Source: a virus. Taken from it: a stretch of DNA of 64,000 nucleotides. Location: the IMG/VR virus record IMGVR_UViG_3300017991_000091, positions 20,030-84,029 of that record; one strand, written 5' to 3'. Shown piece by piece: positions 33,354 to 41,163 of the stretch. The translations under genes and the position numbers were made by a program. Positions within the stretch are counted from its first letter, which is position 1, and each line of letters starts with the position of its first letter. The notes under the pieces are model-generated. The model was not told the origin of the DNA. It ran no database searches and saw only the letters and a program-made list of their open reading frames with translations.

Positions 33354-34412
33354 ATGATCAGAAAATCTACAATAAATCTAAATTATTGTAATATAGGAAA
33401 GAAGAACAAGGTTCTTGATTTCCTAGATAGATACACTGAAGCAGTTAATCAATATATAGATACTCTATGGGAAATAAAAAGATTTACCGGTTCGTTCGTG
33501 GAACGAGAGGTCCTGGATCAGGTGGATTCGCCCCTATCATTTACCGCAAGACAGGGAGCAGCATGCTCTGCTCTCCATATAGTAAAATCTCAAAGGCAGA
33601 GAAAGAAGAAAACGAAACCCACTTTTAGTGGAAAAAGTTTTGAACTTGATCAACGATTCGTTGTGATTCAAGAAGGAAAGAACTCTTTTGATCTATGGAT
33701 TACTATTAAAGGAATGGGTAGGAGATCTGGGAAGCAGTGTTTTGTAAAAATTCCAACCAAAAAGCACAAGCATTTCAATAAGTTTATTCAAGAAGATTGG
33801 AAATTAAAGAAGTCCATTAGAATTAGGAGAAAGGGGTCTGACCTATTTGGAGACCTCTTCTTTGAGAAGGCTGCTCCGGAACCAAAAGAGGAAGGAGAGA
33901 TGATCGGCCTAGATTGTGGATACAAGAAGTTGGCCGTATTGTCCACAGGACAGATGGTTGGGGAGGAACTTGTACAAAAGATTGAAAAGATATCAAGGAA
34001 GAAGCAAGGAAGTAAGGCTTTCTATCGTGCTCTAAAAGAGCGAGATGAATATATCAATAGGGAAGTTAAAAAGATTAAGCTTTCAGATCTAAAGGGGATA
34101 GTGGTTGAAAATCTGAAGGGCATAAAGAAAAGGACTAAAGAAAAAGTGGCCAGGAAGGTGATGAACAAATTACAGAGATGGACTTACCCGTACTTCCTAA
34201 GAAGACTGGAACAAGCTTGTGAGGTAGTTGGCGTCCAATGTCATAAAGTAAATCCAGCCTATACGAGTCAGAAATGTAATCGTTGCGGAAGTATCCATAA
34301 AGAGAATCGTAAAGGTGAGGTATTTAAGTGTATGGAGTGTGGATACACATCGGATGCAGATTACAACGCGTCTTTGAATATCTTGAATCGGTTCCTTACA
34401 GGAATAGAATAA
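33354..34412 (+). CDS. TnpB-type RNA-guided nuclease
   Basis: 352 residues. All RuvC residues are present: Asp187 in IGLDCGYKKLAV, Glu252 in VVENLKG and Asp336 in SDADYNASLNI. A zinc finger CNRCG...CMECG lies between the last two. The protein should be active as a nuclease, guided by RNA from its own 3' end. No TnpA and no left-end repeat is visible; the gene starts nine bases after the kinase gene, with its own AGGAAGAAG site. It has the look of a domesticated gene, not an intact IS605 element. Confidence 0.85.
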   Translation: MIRKSTINLNYCNIGKKNKVLDFLDRYTEAVNQYIDTLWEIKRFTGSFVEREVLDQVDSPLSFTARQGAACSALHIVKSQRQRKKKTKPTFSGKSFELDQRFVVIQEGKNSFDLWITIKGMGRRSGKQCFVKIPTKKHKHFNKFIQEDWKLKKSIRIRRKGSDLFGDLFFEKAAPEPKEEGEMIGLDCGYKKLAVLSTGQMVGEELVQKIEKISRKKQGSKAFYRALKERDEYINREVKKIKLSDLKGIVVENLKGIKKRTKEKVARKVMNKLQRWTYPYFLRRLEQACEVVGVQCHKVNPAYTSQKCNRCGSIHKENRKGEVFKCMECGYTSDADYNASLNILNRFLTGIE

Positions 34413-34413
34413 C

Positions 34414-34446
34414 ATTCGGAGCCTGTTGAAAAGAAAAGATCCGAAT
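34414..34446 (+). ncRNA. Putative omega-RNA terminal hairpin
   Basis: ATTCGGA (34414-34420) pairs perfectly with TCCGAAT (34440-34446) around a 19-base loop, starting two bases after the TnpB stop. TnpB omega-RNA scaffolds run from the 3' end of the gene into a hairpin at the element's right end, and the guide is the next ~16-20 bases. This hairpin is where that structure is expected. The guide would start near 34447. Confidence 0.55.
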
Positions 34447-34507
34447 ATTGTAAATTGATGAAAGGAAAAGGTTGGAAGACCAAATTCTCCTCCTTCGTCC
34501 ACAAATT
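34445..34507. repeat. 63-nt copy of helicase gene sequence at TnpB 3' flank
   Basis: Matches 34901-34963 inside the SNF2-like gene: the first 35 nt are identical (starting ATATTGTAAATTGATG), and four mismatches occur in the remaining 28. Here it is followed by TAG and is no longer part of a gene. The copy begins exactly where the TnpB guide would begin. Confidence 0.85.
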
Positions 34508-34526
34508 CTATTTGTAGTAAAAGATA

Positions 34527-36011
34527 ATGAGAACCTTCGACTATAAAAAACTGATAAAGGAAGAGTTAGATGATATCTTTGGGGATTTCCCATTTAAACT
34601 ATCCCCGATGAGACATCAACTTATTTCCATGGCCTTCGCAGCGGCCTCCTCCCGTTGTGCATTTTTGCATGGTGTTGGTACAGGGAAAACCCTCACGGCT
34701 CTCTGGACAACTCAACTGTGGGAAAATAAGAAAATTCTGGTAGTTTGTCCCTCCTCTGCTTTTAGTGCCTGGGAAAGGGATATCTCCAAGTATACTGACT
34801 ACTCTCATGAATTCCTTTTAGGATCAGGAAAACATCGTCGGTCTCTATTAAAAAAGAAAAGGGATATTTTTATAATCAATTATGAAGGATTAAAAACAGT
34901 ATATTGTAAATTGATGAAAGGAAAAGGTTGGAAGATCAATTACTCCTCCTTCATCCACAAATTTGATTGTATAATACTGGATGAGATTCATAAATGCAAA
35001 AGTTACAAATCCCTTCAAAGTATTATCTGTCATCAGTTATCCAAGCTATCAAAGAATGTAATAGGACTTACCGGAACACCAATTGACAATTCTCTTCTCG
35101 AAGCCTTTAATATCTATAGAGTGATTGATCTCGGAAGAACCCTGGGGACCAGTTTCTTTGCTTATAGGAATAGGTATTTTTACCCCGTGGTATTTGACTG
35201 GAAACTTAAAAAGGGAGCCAAAGAAAAAATCCTGGAACAAATTTCAAAAACATCCATCAGCTTCGACAGAGAAGAATGCTTTGATCTTCCAGAGATTCAG
35301 GAAATAGTCCGGGAGGTAAATCCATCAAAAGGGTATCTGAAACTACAAGACGCGATAATAACTCAACCATCTATTACCCTAAACGGAACCATTGTAAAAT
35401 TGGAACCTACAGAATTGAATGAGGATGAAGATAAGTTTAAAAAACTTAAGTCCCGACTTCTTAGGCAACTACCTTTAGGCTTTCTATATTACAAGACAGA
35501 GGATGGACCGACTCAAACATATTACCTAAAACAAAACCCAAAGATAGAATCCTTAATAGACTTCCTGGAGGATATTTCGGGGAAAGTTATAATATTCTAT
35601 TACTTCAAGGAGGAAGTTAATATGATCCAAAGGGCCTTGGAAAAAGAAAAATATTTGTATTCAAGAATCTATGGAGGGCAAGATTTAAAGGAACGAACCG
35701 AAAGCGTAAAAAGATTTACTCAAGAAGAGAAAGTAAAATGTATCTTAGTCCAACGGGGGGCCGGGGCGGAAGGATGGGATGGAACCGCATCAAGCACTAT
35801 ACTTAATTTTAGTCCGACTCCTTCTCCATTGTCCCGGAAGCAAACTACGGGACGAATCCATCGAAAAGGACAAAAAAATACCTGTCTGGTTGTGGATTTG
35901 ATTATGAAGAGCTCGGTGGAACCTAGAACTTTAAAGAACCGATCTGAGAGGTTTGACTTCGTGACAGAAGTTATGGCCTATATTCAAGAGTATGGGGGAG
36001 TAGAAAAATGA
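34527..36011 (+). CDS. SNF2-like (superfamily 2) helicase
   Basis: 494 residues with motifs in order: GVGTGKT (49-55), a DEIH box in CIILDEIHKC, LTGTPIDN, then QRGAGAEGWDG and QTTGRIHRKGQ. It is an ATP-dependent DNA translocase that may act at forks or displace proteins. It lies directly downstream of the TnpB hairpin, and its codons near residue 125-146 are the source of the 63-nt copy. Confidence 0.85.
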   Translation: MRTFDYKKLIKEELDDIFGDFPFKLSPMRHQLISMAFAAASSRCAFLHGVGTGKTLTALWTTQLWENKKILVVCPSSAFSAWERDISKYTDYSHEFLLGSGKHRRSLLKKKRDIFIINYEGLKTVYCKLMKGKGWKINYSSFIHKFDCIILDEIHKCKSYKSLQSIICHQLSKLSKNVIGLTGTPIDNSLLEAFNIYRVIDLGRTLGTSFFAYRNRYFYPVVFDWKLKKGAKEKILEQISKTSISFDREECFDLPEIQEIVREVNPSKGYLKLQDAIITQPSITLNGTIVKLEPTELNEDEDKFKKLKSRLLRQLPLGFLYYKTEDGPTQTYYLKQNPKIESLIDFLEDISGKVIIFYYFKEEVNMIQRALEKEKYLYSRIYGGQDLKERTESVKRFTQEEKVKCILVQRGAGAEGWDGTASSTILNFSPTPSPLSRKQTTGRIHRKGQKNTCLVVDLIMKSSVEPRTLKNRSERFDFVTEVMAYIQEYGGVEK

Positions 36012-36994
36012 AAATCAATGAACCCATTACATGTTTAGGAAGATTCCAAGATGAAGATGGAACCGAAAAATTTGTTTTTGAAGTAGAGGACAAAGGGATT
36101 ATTGAAGTTGCCTGGATAAAAAATAAACTTGGGATAGACGTTCTATGTCTCCCCACCCACTACTATTGTACACTAGGATGTAAATTTTGTCATCTAACCC
36201 AATCAAACGATAGAATAAATAATATGGGATCGATAAGTGTCTTGGATCTATATCCCATAATTCAATGGATCAATTCTCGATATCTTACAAACGAAAAATG
36301 TCTCCTTTCCTTCATGGGAGTTGGAGAACCTCTTTTCAATCCACATCTTATTTTAGGCATTTATAAAATGCTTAATGATGATGAAAAGAAGAAAATGTTT
36401 TCCATTGCCCTCTCCACTATAGTACCAGAACAAAGAATCCTGGGTGCGGCGATACATACAATTTTACAAGAAAAAGTTCCAACTAAAATACATTTTTCTT
36501 TGCATTCTCCTGATTTAAGTTCCCGAAGAAACCTTCTTCCAAAATCATGGATAAAAATAGATCCTGCACTGCTACGATTATATGATTACGCAACTTTGTG
36601 CTCTAATGAGGTTAAAAAGAATCTTTCAATTTTCCATGATGGGGATTGCTTTCGAGAACTTTGTTCAGAGATTCACTACACTCTAATTGATGGGATAAAT
36701 GATTCAGAAGATGAATATTTTCTACTGAAAGAGTTGGGGCAAAAGTTCCACATCCCATTAAAATTTTTAAAATTTAACCCAATCGGTAATTTAAAAAGAA
36801 GTCCTAAAGAGGAATTGTGGATCAAAGAACTAAAGAAGGAGTATGAAGCCAAAGTATCTGCCTATTCTCCTCCGGGTTCAAACATTGGTAGTTCTTGTGG
36901 TCAGTTCACCAAGCATTACTATTTAGGTTGTAAAGATGATAAGGAAAGAGAGGAATTTGAAACCTGGAAAAAGATGTATCGAATAGATCTGTGA
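36008..36994 (+). CDS. RlmN-like radical-SAM enzyme
   Basis: 328 residues. The cluster is Cys54, Cys58 and Cys61 (YYCTLGCKFCHL). The two extra catalytic cysteines of RlmN and Cfr are also kept: Cys47 (seven before Cys54) and Cys297 in SSCGQF. GVGEPLFNP and the IHFSLHSP region fit the family. The N-terminal helical domain of RlmN, about 100 residues, is missing, and the N-terminus is a short beta domain. Likely methylates RNA adenine at C2 or a related position; the target is unknown. Overlaps the helicase stop by 4 bp. Confidence 0.8.
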   Translation: MKINEPITCLGRFQDEDGTEKFVFEVEDKGIIEVAWIKNKLGIDVLCLPTHYYCTLGCKFCHLTQSNDRINNMGSISVLDLYPIIQWINSRYLTNEKCLLSFMGVGEPLFNPHLILGIYKMLNDDEKKKMFSIALSTIVPEQRILGAAIHTILQEKVPTKIHFSLHSPDLSSRRNLLPKSWIKIDPALLRLYDYATLCSNEVKKNLSIFHDGDCFRELCSEIHYTLIDGINDSEDEYFLLKELGQKFHIPLKFLKFNPIGNLKRSPKEELWIKELKKEYEAKVSAYSPPGSNIGSSCGQFTKHYYLGCKDDKEREEFETWKKMYRIDL

Positions 36995-36995
36995 A

Positions 36996-37004
36996 CAGTA
37001 TAAT
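36996..37004 (+). promoter_or_regulatory. TATAAT-type promoter box
   Basis: CAGTATAAT, TATAAT at 36999-37004, 16 bases before the 37020 start and right after the RlmN-like stop. Belongs to the AGTATAATA set. No clear -35. Confidence 0.4.
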
Positions 37005-37019
37005 AATCAAGGAACAATT

Positions 37020-37679
37020 ATGAAAGATATGATAAAAGTAAAGGCCCAAAGGACCAACTGTCTCACCAATGTAGTGATTGATGTGGAGTTGGTAGTTGTC
37101 AAAAAGTACAATGACTACCTAAATTCTCATTGGATCAGCATTGAAGAAGGGGGAGTTACTGGGTTCGAGAGTATGAGGTTTGATCTTATACCTGCTACTC
37201 TGGCAGACCGGAATGGTTGGTTAGCTTGTGCAGGAACCCCCAACCAGTGGGATAAGTTATTCATTCCCGGAGAGGAGATGAAAAAGATCTATGATTATTT
37301 CTCGGGAAATTTAAAGGAGGAAGAGGTTTCTGAGGAGCTGCCAGAGGAGAAGGAAGAAAAGATGATGGGAACTGACAATACGATTGTGTCTTGTTCTGGG
37401 GGTAAATACACTTTTATCCTTGAAGAAGGAGATTGGAGAGTCCGAGTCGATCGTCATGGGGAGCCTTGGTTGAAGATAGAACAAGGGCATAAGGCCGTGT
37501 CCAATCTGGTTTTAGAGATGTTGGAAGTAAAAGAGGCTTTAGATAAATCTGTCAAATTACAATCCCATTACGCAAAACTTCTTAATCAATATGATGGGAG
37601 AGAAAGAATATGTTTTTCTAATGAGGAAGAGTGGTTGAAAGAACTTAGAAAAGGAAAAAGAGGAGTAAATGATGAATAA
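37020..37679 (+). CDS. Hypothetical protein, 219 aa
   Basis: Two domains separated by an acidic linker (KEEEVSEELPEEKEE, residues 98-113). The C-terminal part is beta then helical (YTFILEEGDWRVRVDRHGEPW). An internal start (ATG GGA, near 37366) follows the linker. No family recognised. Overlaps folE by 11 bp. Confidence 0.45.
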   Translation: MKDMIKVKAQRTNCLTNVVIDVELVVVKKYNDYLNSHWISIEEGGVTGFESMRFDLIPATLADRNGWLACAGTPNQWDKLFIPGEEMKKIYDYFSGNLKEEEVSEELPEEKEEKMMGTDNTIVSCSGGKYTFILEEGDWRVRVDRHGEPWLKIEQGHKAVSNLVLEMLEVKEALDKSVKLQSHYAKLLNQYDGRERICFSNEEEWLKELRKGKRGVNDE

Positions 37680-38229
37680 AGATCAAATGAAAAAGGGAAT
37701 TGAGCTTTTTCTAGAAGGAATGGGATTAGATTTAAATGATCAACATCTCCTTCGAACCCCAGAAAGAGTTGTCAAAGCTTGGACCCAAGAATTTGGTAAA
37801 GGTTATTTTTTTACTGAAGAGGACATACAAAATATTTTATCGGTTGATTTTGCTGAAGACTGTGATGAGATGGTTGTGGTAAAAGACATTCCTTTTACTT
37901 CTCATTGTTCGCATCATATAGTAAAATTCTCTGGAATTGGCAAGATTGGATATGTCCCGAATAAAAAGGTTGTTGGACTTTCAAAACTTGGACGAGTTCT
38001 AGATGTTTTTGCTTGCAGACTTCAAGTCCAAGAAAGACTCACAAATCAGGTTGCAGAAACTATTATGAAGTATTTAGATCCTTTGGGGGTAGGAGTTGTT
38101 CTTGAAGCTTCCCATTCCTGCATGTGCGATAGAGGTGTTAAAAAGGTAGGAAGTAAAATGGTTACTAGCTGCCTTCTGGGTAAAATGAGAACGGATAAAA
38201 TGATGAGACAGGAGTTTATGGACTTATAA
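37669..38229 (+). CDS. folE: GTP cyclohydrolase I
   Basis: 186 residues covering the full FolE-type fold. The zinc ligands are Cys80, His83 and Cys151 (HCSHH and SCMCDRG). KVVGLSKLGRV, ACRLQVQERLTNQVA and GVGVVLEASH are the usual substrate-site motifs. It converts GTP to dihydroneopterin triphosphate, the first step toward preQ0 (and folate). With queE, queC and the DpdA-like gene it makes most of a 7-deazaguanine pathway. Confidence 0.9.
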   Translation: MMNKDQMKKGIELFLEGMGLDLNDQHLLRTPERVVKAWTQEFGKGYFFTEEDIQNILSVDFAEDCDEMVVVKDIPFTSHCSHHIVKFSGIGKIGYVPNKKVVGLSKLGRVLDVFACRLQVQERLTNQVAETIMKYLDPLGVGVVLEASHSCMCDRGVKKVGSKMVTSCLLGKMRTDKMMRQEFMDL

Positions 38230-38486
38230 TGAAAAAAGAAATTCGTATTAATGGACAATTTTATCGGAAAAAGGAAGTGAATTCCTATGATTTAGTTCAT
38301 GGGTATACAGTAGAGTATGCTTGTGCTATTCCTATTAGAATTAGTGAAGAAGTAGTTCCGAATGATATGGTTCAAATTAAGCAATTTGTAATTCCGTACG
38401 ACAGAAATTTAGATGTGTTCTCTTTGGCTTGTTCTGAGATCTATATCAAAGAATTCGATGGAAAGGTAGGACTTTATTTAAAATGA
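38229..38486 (+). CDS. Hypothetical protein, 85 aa
   Basis: Small beta-rich protein (IRINGQFYRKKEV, then VVPNDMVQIKQFVIPYDR). It overlaps folE by one base and the primase by 4 bases. No motif identified. Confidence 0.45.
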   Translation: MKKEIRINGQFYRKKEVNSYDLVHGYTVEYACAIPIRISEEVVPNDMVQIKQFVIPYDRNLDVFSLACSEIYIKEFDGKVGLYLK

Positions 38487-39406
38487 ACTATGAGAGGTTG
38501 ATAACTAACATCCTAGATCGATACAACATATCCTACTGGTCCGAAGGAAAAAATGTTTCTGAGGACTCTATCAATATTCAATGCCCTTTCTACTCCTGTG
38601 GAGACCATAGTAACCACATGGGTATTTTTACGGACTCCCTCTTCTTTAATTGTTGGAAATGTGGTCGAAAGGGCCACTTCTCCTTCCTCCTAAAGATTTT
38701 AACAAAAATGACGGACTCAGAGTGTCAGGCAGAAATTGAAGAGGAAAAGATCCTTTTAGGATTATCTGAAGATACAATAGAGGAAAAACCCCCTAAGGAA
38801 TCGATTACTCCTCTTCCGGAATACTTTGAAAAAATTGATGAAAGGATTAAATTTGCTCTGCTGTTTAAATATCTAAAGAGAAGAAAAATATCAATTGATC
38901 AGGTAATTAAGAAGGGTTGTGGAATATGTAGAGTCGGACATTATATGAATCGAATGATTATACCCATTTACTTTGAGGGAGAACAAGTTTCCTTTGTTGC
39001 TGCAGACCTAACCGGAACCGCAAAACTAAAGTATGATATGCCTGGAGATATCATCAAGTACCTTTATGGATATGATGATGTGGAAGGAAATACGATTATA
39101 ATTACTGAAGGAATACTGGACGCCTGGAGAATCCAAGATAATGTAATGGCTATGTTAGGTTCATATTTGACGGACTTCCAAAAGAGTTTAATCCTCCGGA
39201 AACAACCAAAGAATCTGATTTTCTGTTTAGATGGAGATGCTTACTGGCACGCTCGAGATGAGTCTGGTTTCTTTGAGCCCTTTGTTGATCATGTATCCGT
39301 AATACGCATGGACTTTGAGGAGGATCCTGATAGTTTAGGGACGGATAAGATTTGGTCATTAATTGAAGAACAAATATTCTCACAGGATGAAGACCCCGTT
39401 TTTTAA
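38483..39406 (+). CDS. DNA primase (CHC2 zinc plus TOPRIM)
   Basis: 307 residues. A zinc domain has CPFYSCGDHSNH and FNCWKCGRKGH (Cys34, His42 and Cys57/60 as likely ligands). The TOPRIM part is IIITEGILDAWR and LIFCLDGDAYW, with the acidic metal residues present. It makes RNA primers at the replication fork and is shorter than DnaG, lacking the helicase-binding domain. Confidence 0.85.
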   Translation: MNYERLITNILDRYNISYWSEGKNVSEDSINIQCPFYSCGDHSNHMGIFTDSLFFNCWKCGRKGHFSFLLKILTKMTDSECQAEIEEEKILLGLSEDTIEEKPPKESITPLPEYFEKIDERIKFALLFKYLKRRKISIDQVIKKGCGICRVGHYMNRMIIPIYFEGEQVSFVAADLTGTAKLKYDMPGDIIKYLYGYDDVEGNTIIITEGILDAWRIQDNVMAMLGSYLTDFQKSLILRKQPKNLIFCLDGDAYWHARDESGFFEPFVDHVSVIRMDFEEDPDSLGTDKIWSLIEEQIFSQDEDPVF

Positions 39407-39409
39407 ATG

Positions 39410-39437
39410 TAGACAAGTTAATTACAAATAGTATAAT
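39410..39437 (+). promoter_or_regulatory. Promoter ahead of structured RNA
   Basis: TAGACA (39410-39415) and TATAAT (39432-39437) with 16-bp spacing; the -10 is part of TAGTATAATAA. It directly precedes the structured RNA at 39445. Confidence 0.5.
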
Positions 39438-39444
39438 AACTAAG

Positions 39445-39650
39445 GAAAGCTCTCAGACAATTAAAAATAGCCTACTACCCTACGGCGTAAACACGCCGAA
39501 TTAGTGAAGAACTAATTGTTAGTTAGGTGGGCGACTCGAACGTCCCAAAGGCTGAGAAGGGGCTCGTAAAACGAGAGAACAAGAGCGTGGGGTTCCCACT
39601 CACAAACAGAAAGGTAATTCGAGGGAACAACTTGAAAAAGTCAAATTAGG
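39445..39650 (+). ncRNA. Large structured RNA of unknown class
   Basis: About 200 nt with no convincing reading frame. Clear hairpins: CGGCGT/ACGCCG (39483-39498), AATTAGT/ACTAATT (39499-39517), CTCGT/ACGAG (39563-39575), GTGGG/CCCAC (39587-39599), and a small ACTT/AAGT one near 39630. Long-range stem CTCAG (39452-39456) with CTGAG (39552-39556), or AGCCT with AGGCT, closes the first half. It ends just before the 39665 gene, so it could be a leader or an independent RNA. I do not recognise it as a known family. Confidence 0.65.
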
Positions 39651-39664
39651 TTGGGGAGACTACG

Positions 39665-40087
39665 ATGAATAAGAAATACACTATTGGTGACTATGTTATT
39701 GTTTCAAAAATAAGAGTTCGGGATAGACAAGGAAATAAAGTAAACTGGAAAATTCTTCCATTAGTTGAAAATAGATTGGGACAAGTTGTGGGTTTGTGTA
39801 CTCGGTATGATGGCCATATTGGGAGTGTTTATTTCAATTATGAGGATCCTCCTTATTTTGTTCCCAAGAAAACTCATATATTTTGGCTCGTTAGATTCGG
39901 TCTGATGAACAAAGCAGTTGAAGTGCATGAAGGAGATATGAAATTAGCTCCTTTAGAGGAGATTAAAGAACTACCTACTCGATTCCCAAAATTAACAGAA
40001 AAGGATAAACAATATTTGTCGGAAGACTCTAAAAATTGGCCAAGAGACAAGAAGGGAAGATGGGTTTCCGGACCTTGTATTCATTAG
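39665..40087 (+). CDS. Hypothetical protein, 140 aa
   Basis: Beta-rich (YTIGDYVIVSKIRVRDRQGN, FVPKKTHIFWLVRFG) with a basic C-terminus. It starts after TTGGGGAGACT, 15 bases past the structured RNA, which may control it. The neighbour downstream is an epimerase-like gene. No known function. Confidence 0.45.
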   Translation: MNKKYTIGDYVIVSKIRVRDRQGNKVNWKILPLVENRLGQVVGLCTRYDGHIGSVYFNYEDPPYFVPKKTHIFWLVRFGLMNKAVEVHEGDMKLAPLEEIKELPTRFPKLTEKDKQYLSEDSKNWPRDKKGRWVSGPCIH

Positions 40088-40096
40088 GAGAAGAAA

Positions 40097-40606
40097 ATGG
40101 AAATTAAAAAGAAAAACCAAGAGGGTGGTTTATTTGTAGACGATCGTGGGGTTATCAGATTCATTAATGATTTCCCGCCCGACATACGGCGGATGTATCA
40201 GGTAGAAAATCTAAGAGCTGGAATGATTCGGGCTTTCCATGGGCATAAAAAAGAGGAAAAGTATGTTTGGGTTCCCCGAGGAATAGTTGAGGTAAAAATA
40301 ATTTCATTTGATATGGTTCTGGATTCTCCAACATATTCCCACCAGGAAGGACTTGCGGAACACCATAATAAGCTATTGGCGTGGAAAAAGGATAATGAAA
40401 AATGCATGACATCTTTTGTCCTATCCTCTTTCAAACCTTCCCTACTTCATATATCCGCGGGGTATTACAATGGATTTAAAACCCTAACAGATGATGCTGT
40501 AATCCAGTTTTATTCAACTTATACTCTTGAAGAAAGTAAAGAGGACGATTTTCGGTTGCCTTGGGACCACTTTGGAAAAGAAATTTGGGAAGAGAAGCCC
40601 AGATAG
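40097..40606 (+). CDS. RmlC-like sugar 3,5-epimerase family protein
   Basis: 169 residues on a cupin-type barrel. It has GMIRAFHGHKKEEKYVWVPR, HHNKLLAWK, LLHISAGYYNGFKTLTDDAV, QFYSTYTLEES and FRLPWDHFG, the order of the RmlC (dTDP-4-dehydrorhamnose 3,5-epimerase) family. Family members such as FdtA and WxcM-type isomerases also share it. The substrate cannot be told from sequence. It may alter a nucleotide sugar, matching other sugar-related genes here. Confidence 0.75.
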   Translation: MEIKKKNQEGGLFVDDRGVIRFINDFPPDIRRMYQVENLRAGMIRAFHGHKKEEKYVWVPRGIVEVKIISFDMVLDSPTYSHQEGLAEHHNKLLAWKKDNEKCMTSFVLSSFKPSLLHISAGYYNGFKTLTDDAVIQFYSTYTLEESKEDDFRLPWDHFGKEIWEEKPR

Positions 40607-40619
40607 GGGGCCAGAAGGT

Positions 40620-40988
40620 ATGGGAGTAGAATACATACGGACGAAAACACTATTAGATTTATTCCAACAAATTGGAGCTTCTTTGTGTTGCGAAGAAGAA
40701 ACAGAAGGAAGCACCAAACTATATCATAAAAATGAAAAGGAAAAATGGATAGAGGTAACAAAATGGTACAGAAAATGCTTATTAACTCGTCCAGATTCAT
40801 TAAGAGAAGAATTCTGGTCCGAGACCCAAGGGAGATTGTTGGGACTATTAAGAGCTAAAATATCTCAGGAATTCCACACAGAAGTCAGAAGTATTCTATC
40901 CTGTGTTAATCGAGTTGAGGATTCAAGAACAGTTGATACTATTGTGTGCTACTGGATTTTAACCGGAAAGGAAAAGATCAGCAATTAG
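40620..40988 (+). CDS. Hypothetical protein, 122 aa
   Basis: ATG at 40620 follows AGGGGG (an ATG at 40527 would overlap the preceding gene by 80 bases). It shows KTLLDLFQQIGASLCC and WKVTKWYRK-type segments and an LLGLLRAKI helix. No recognised domain. Confidence 0.45.
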   Translation: MGVEYIRTKTLLDLFQQIGASLCCEEETEGSTKLYHKNEKEKWIEVTKWYRKCLLTRPDSLREEFWSETQGRLLGLLRAKISQEFHTEVRSILSCVNRVEDSRTVDTIVCYWILTGKEKISN

Positions 40989-41007
40989 ATAAAAGGAGTA
41001 TAATACT

Positions 41008-41163
41008 ATGGCAGGAAAAGGTAGCAAAAGAAGACCTAGACTAATCAGCAGGGAAGAAGAAGAACTGCGTTGGCAGTTAGCGGAAGGGAAAATTTCAAGA
41101 GTCACCTTTAATAAGAGGATTCTCGAAATGATTAAAGAAGGAAAAATCAATCGGAGAAGATAA
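41008..41163 (+). CDS. Small basic protein, 51 aa
   Basis: ATG at 41008 preceded by AAAGGAG, with TATAAT at 40999-41004 inside the same stretch. If that box were a promoter, the transcript would start close to or past the ATG, so the ribosome site is probably the functional element. Product is highly charged with SKRRPRLISREEEELR. Its stop abuts the 41164 start. Confidence 0.5.
   Translation: MAGKGSKRRPRLISREEEELRWQLAEGKISRVTFNKRILEMIKEGKINRRR

Noticed and set aside
33354-34412. An intact IS200/IS605 insertion
   Set aside because: There is no TnpA and no left-end structure; the gene sits nine bases after the kinase with its own ribosome site.
39552-39580. CTGAGAAG as a hammerhead ribozyme core
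   Set aside because: The hammerhead core needs CUGANGA and a downstream GAAA in fixed places; these do not align.
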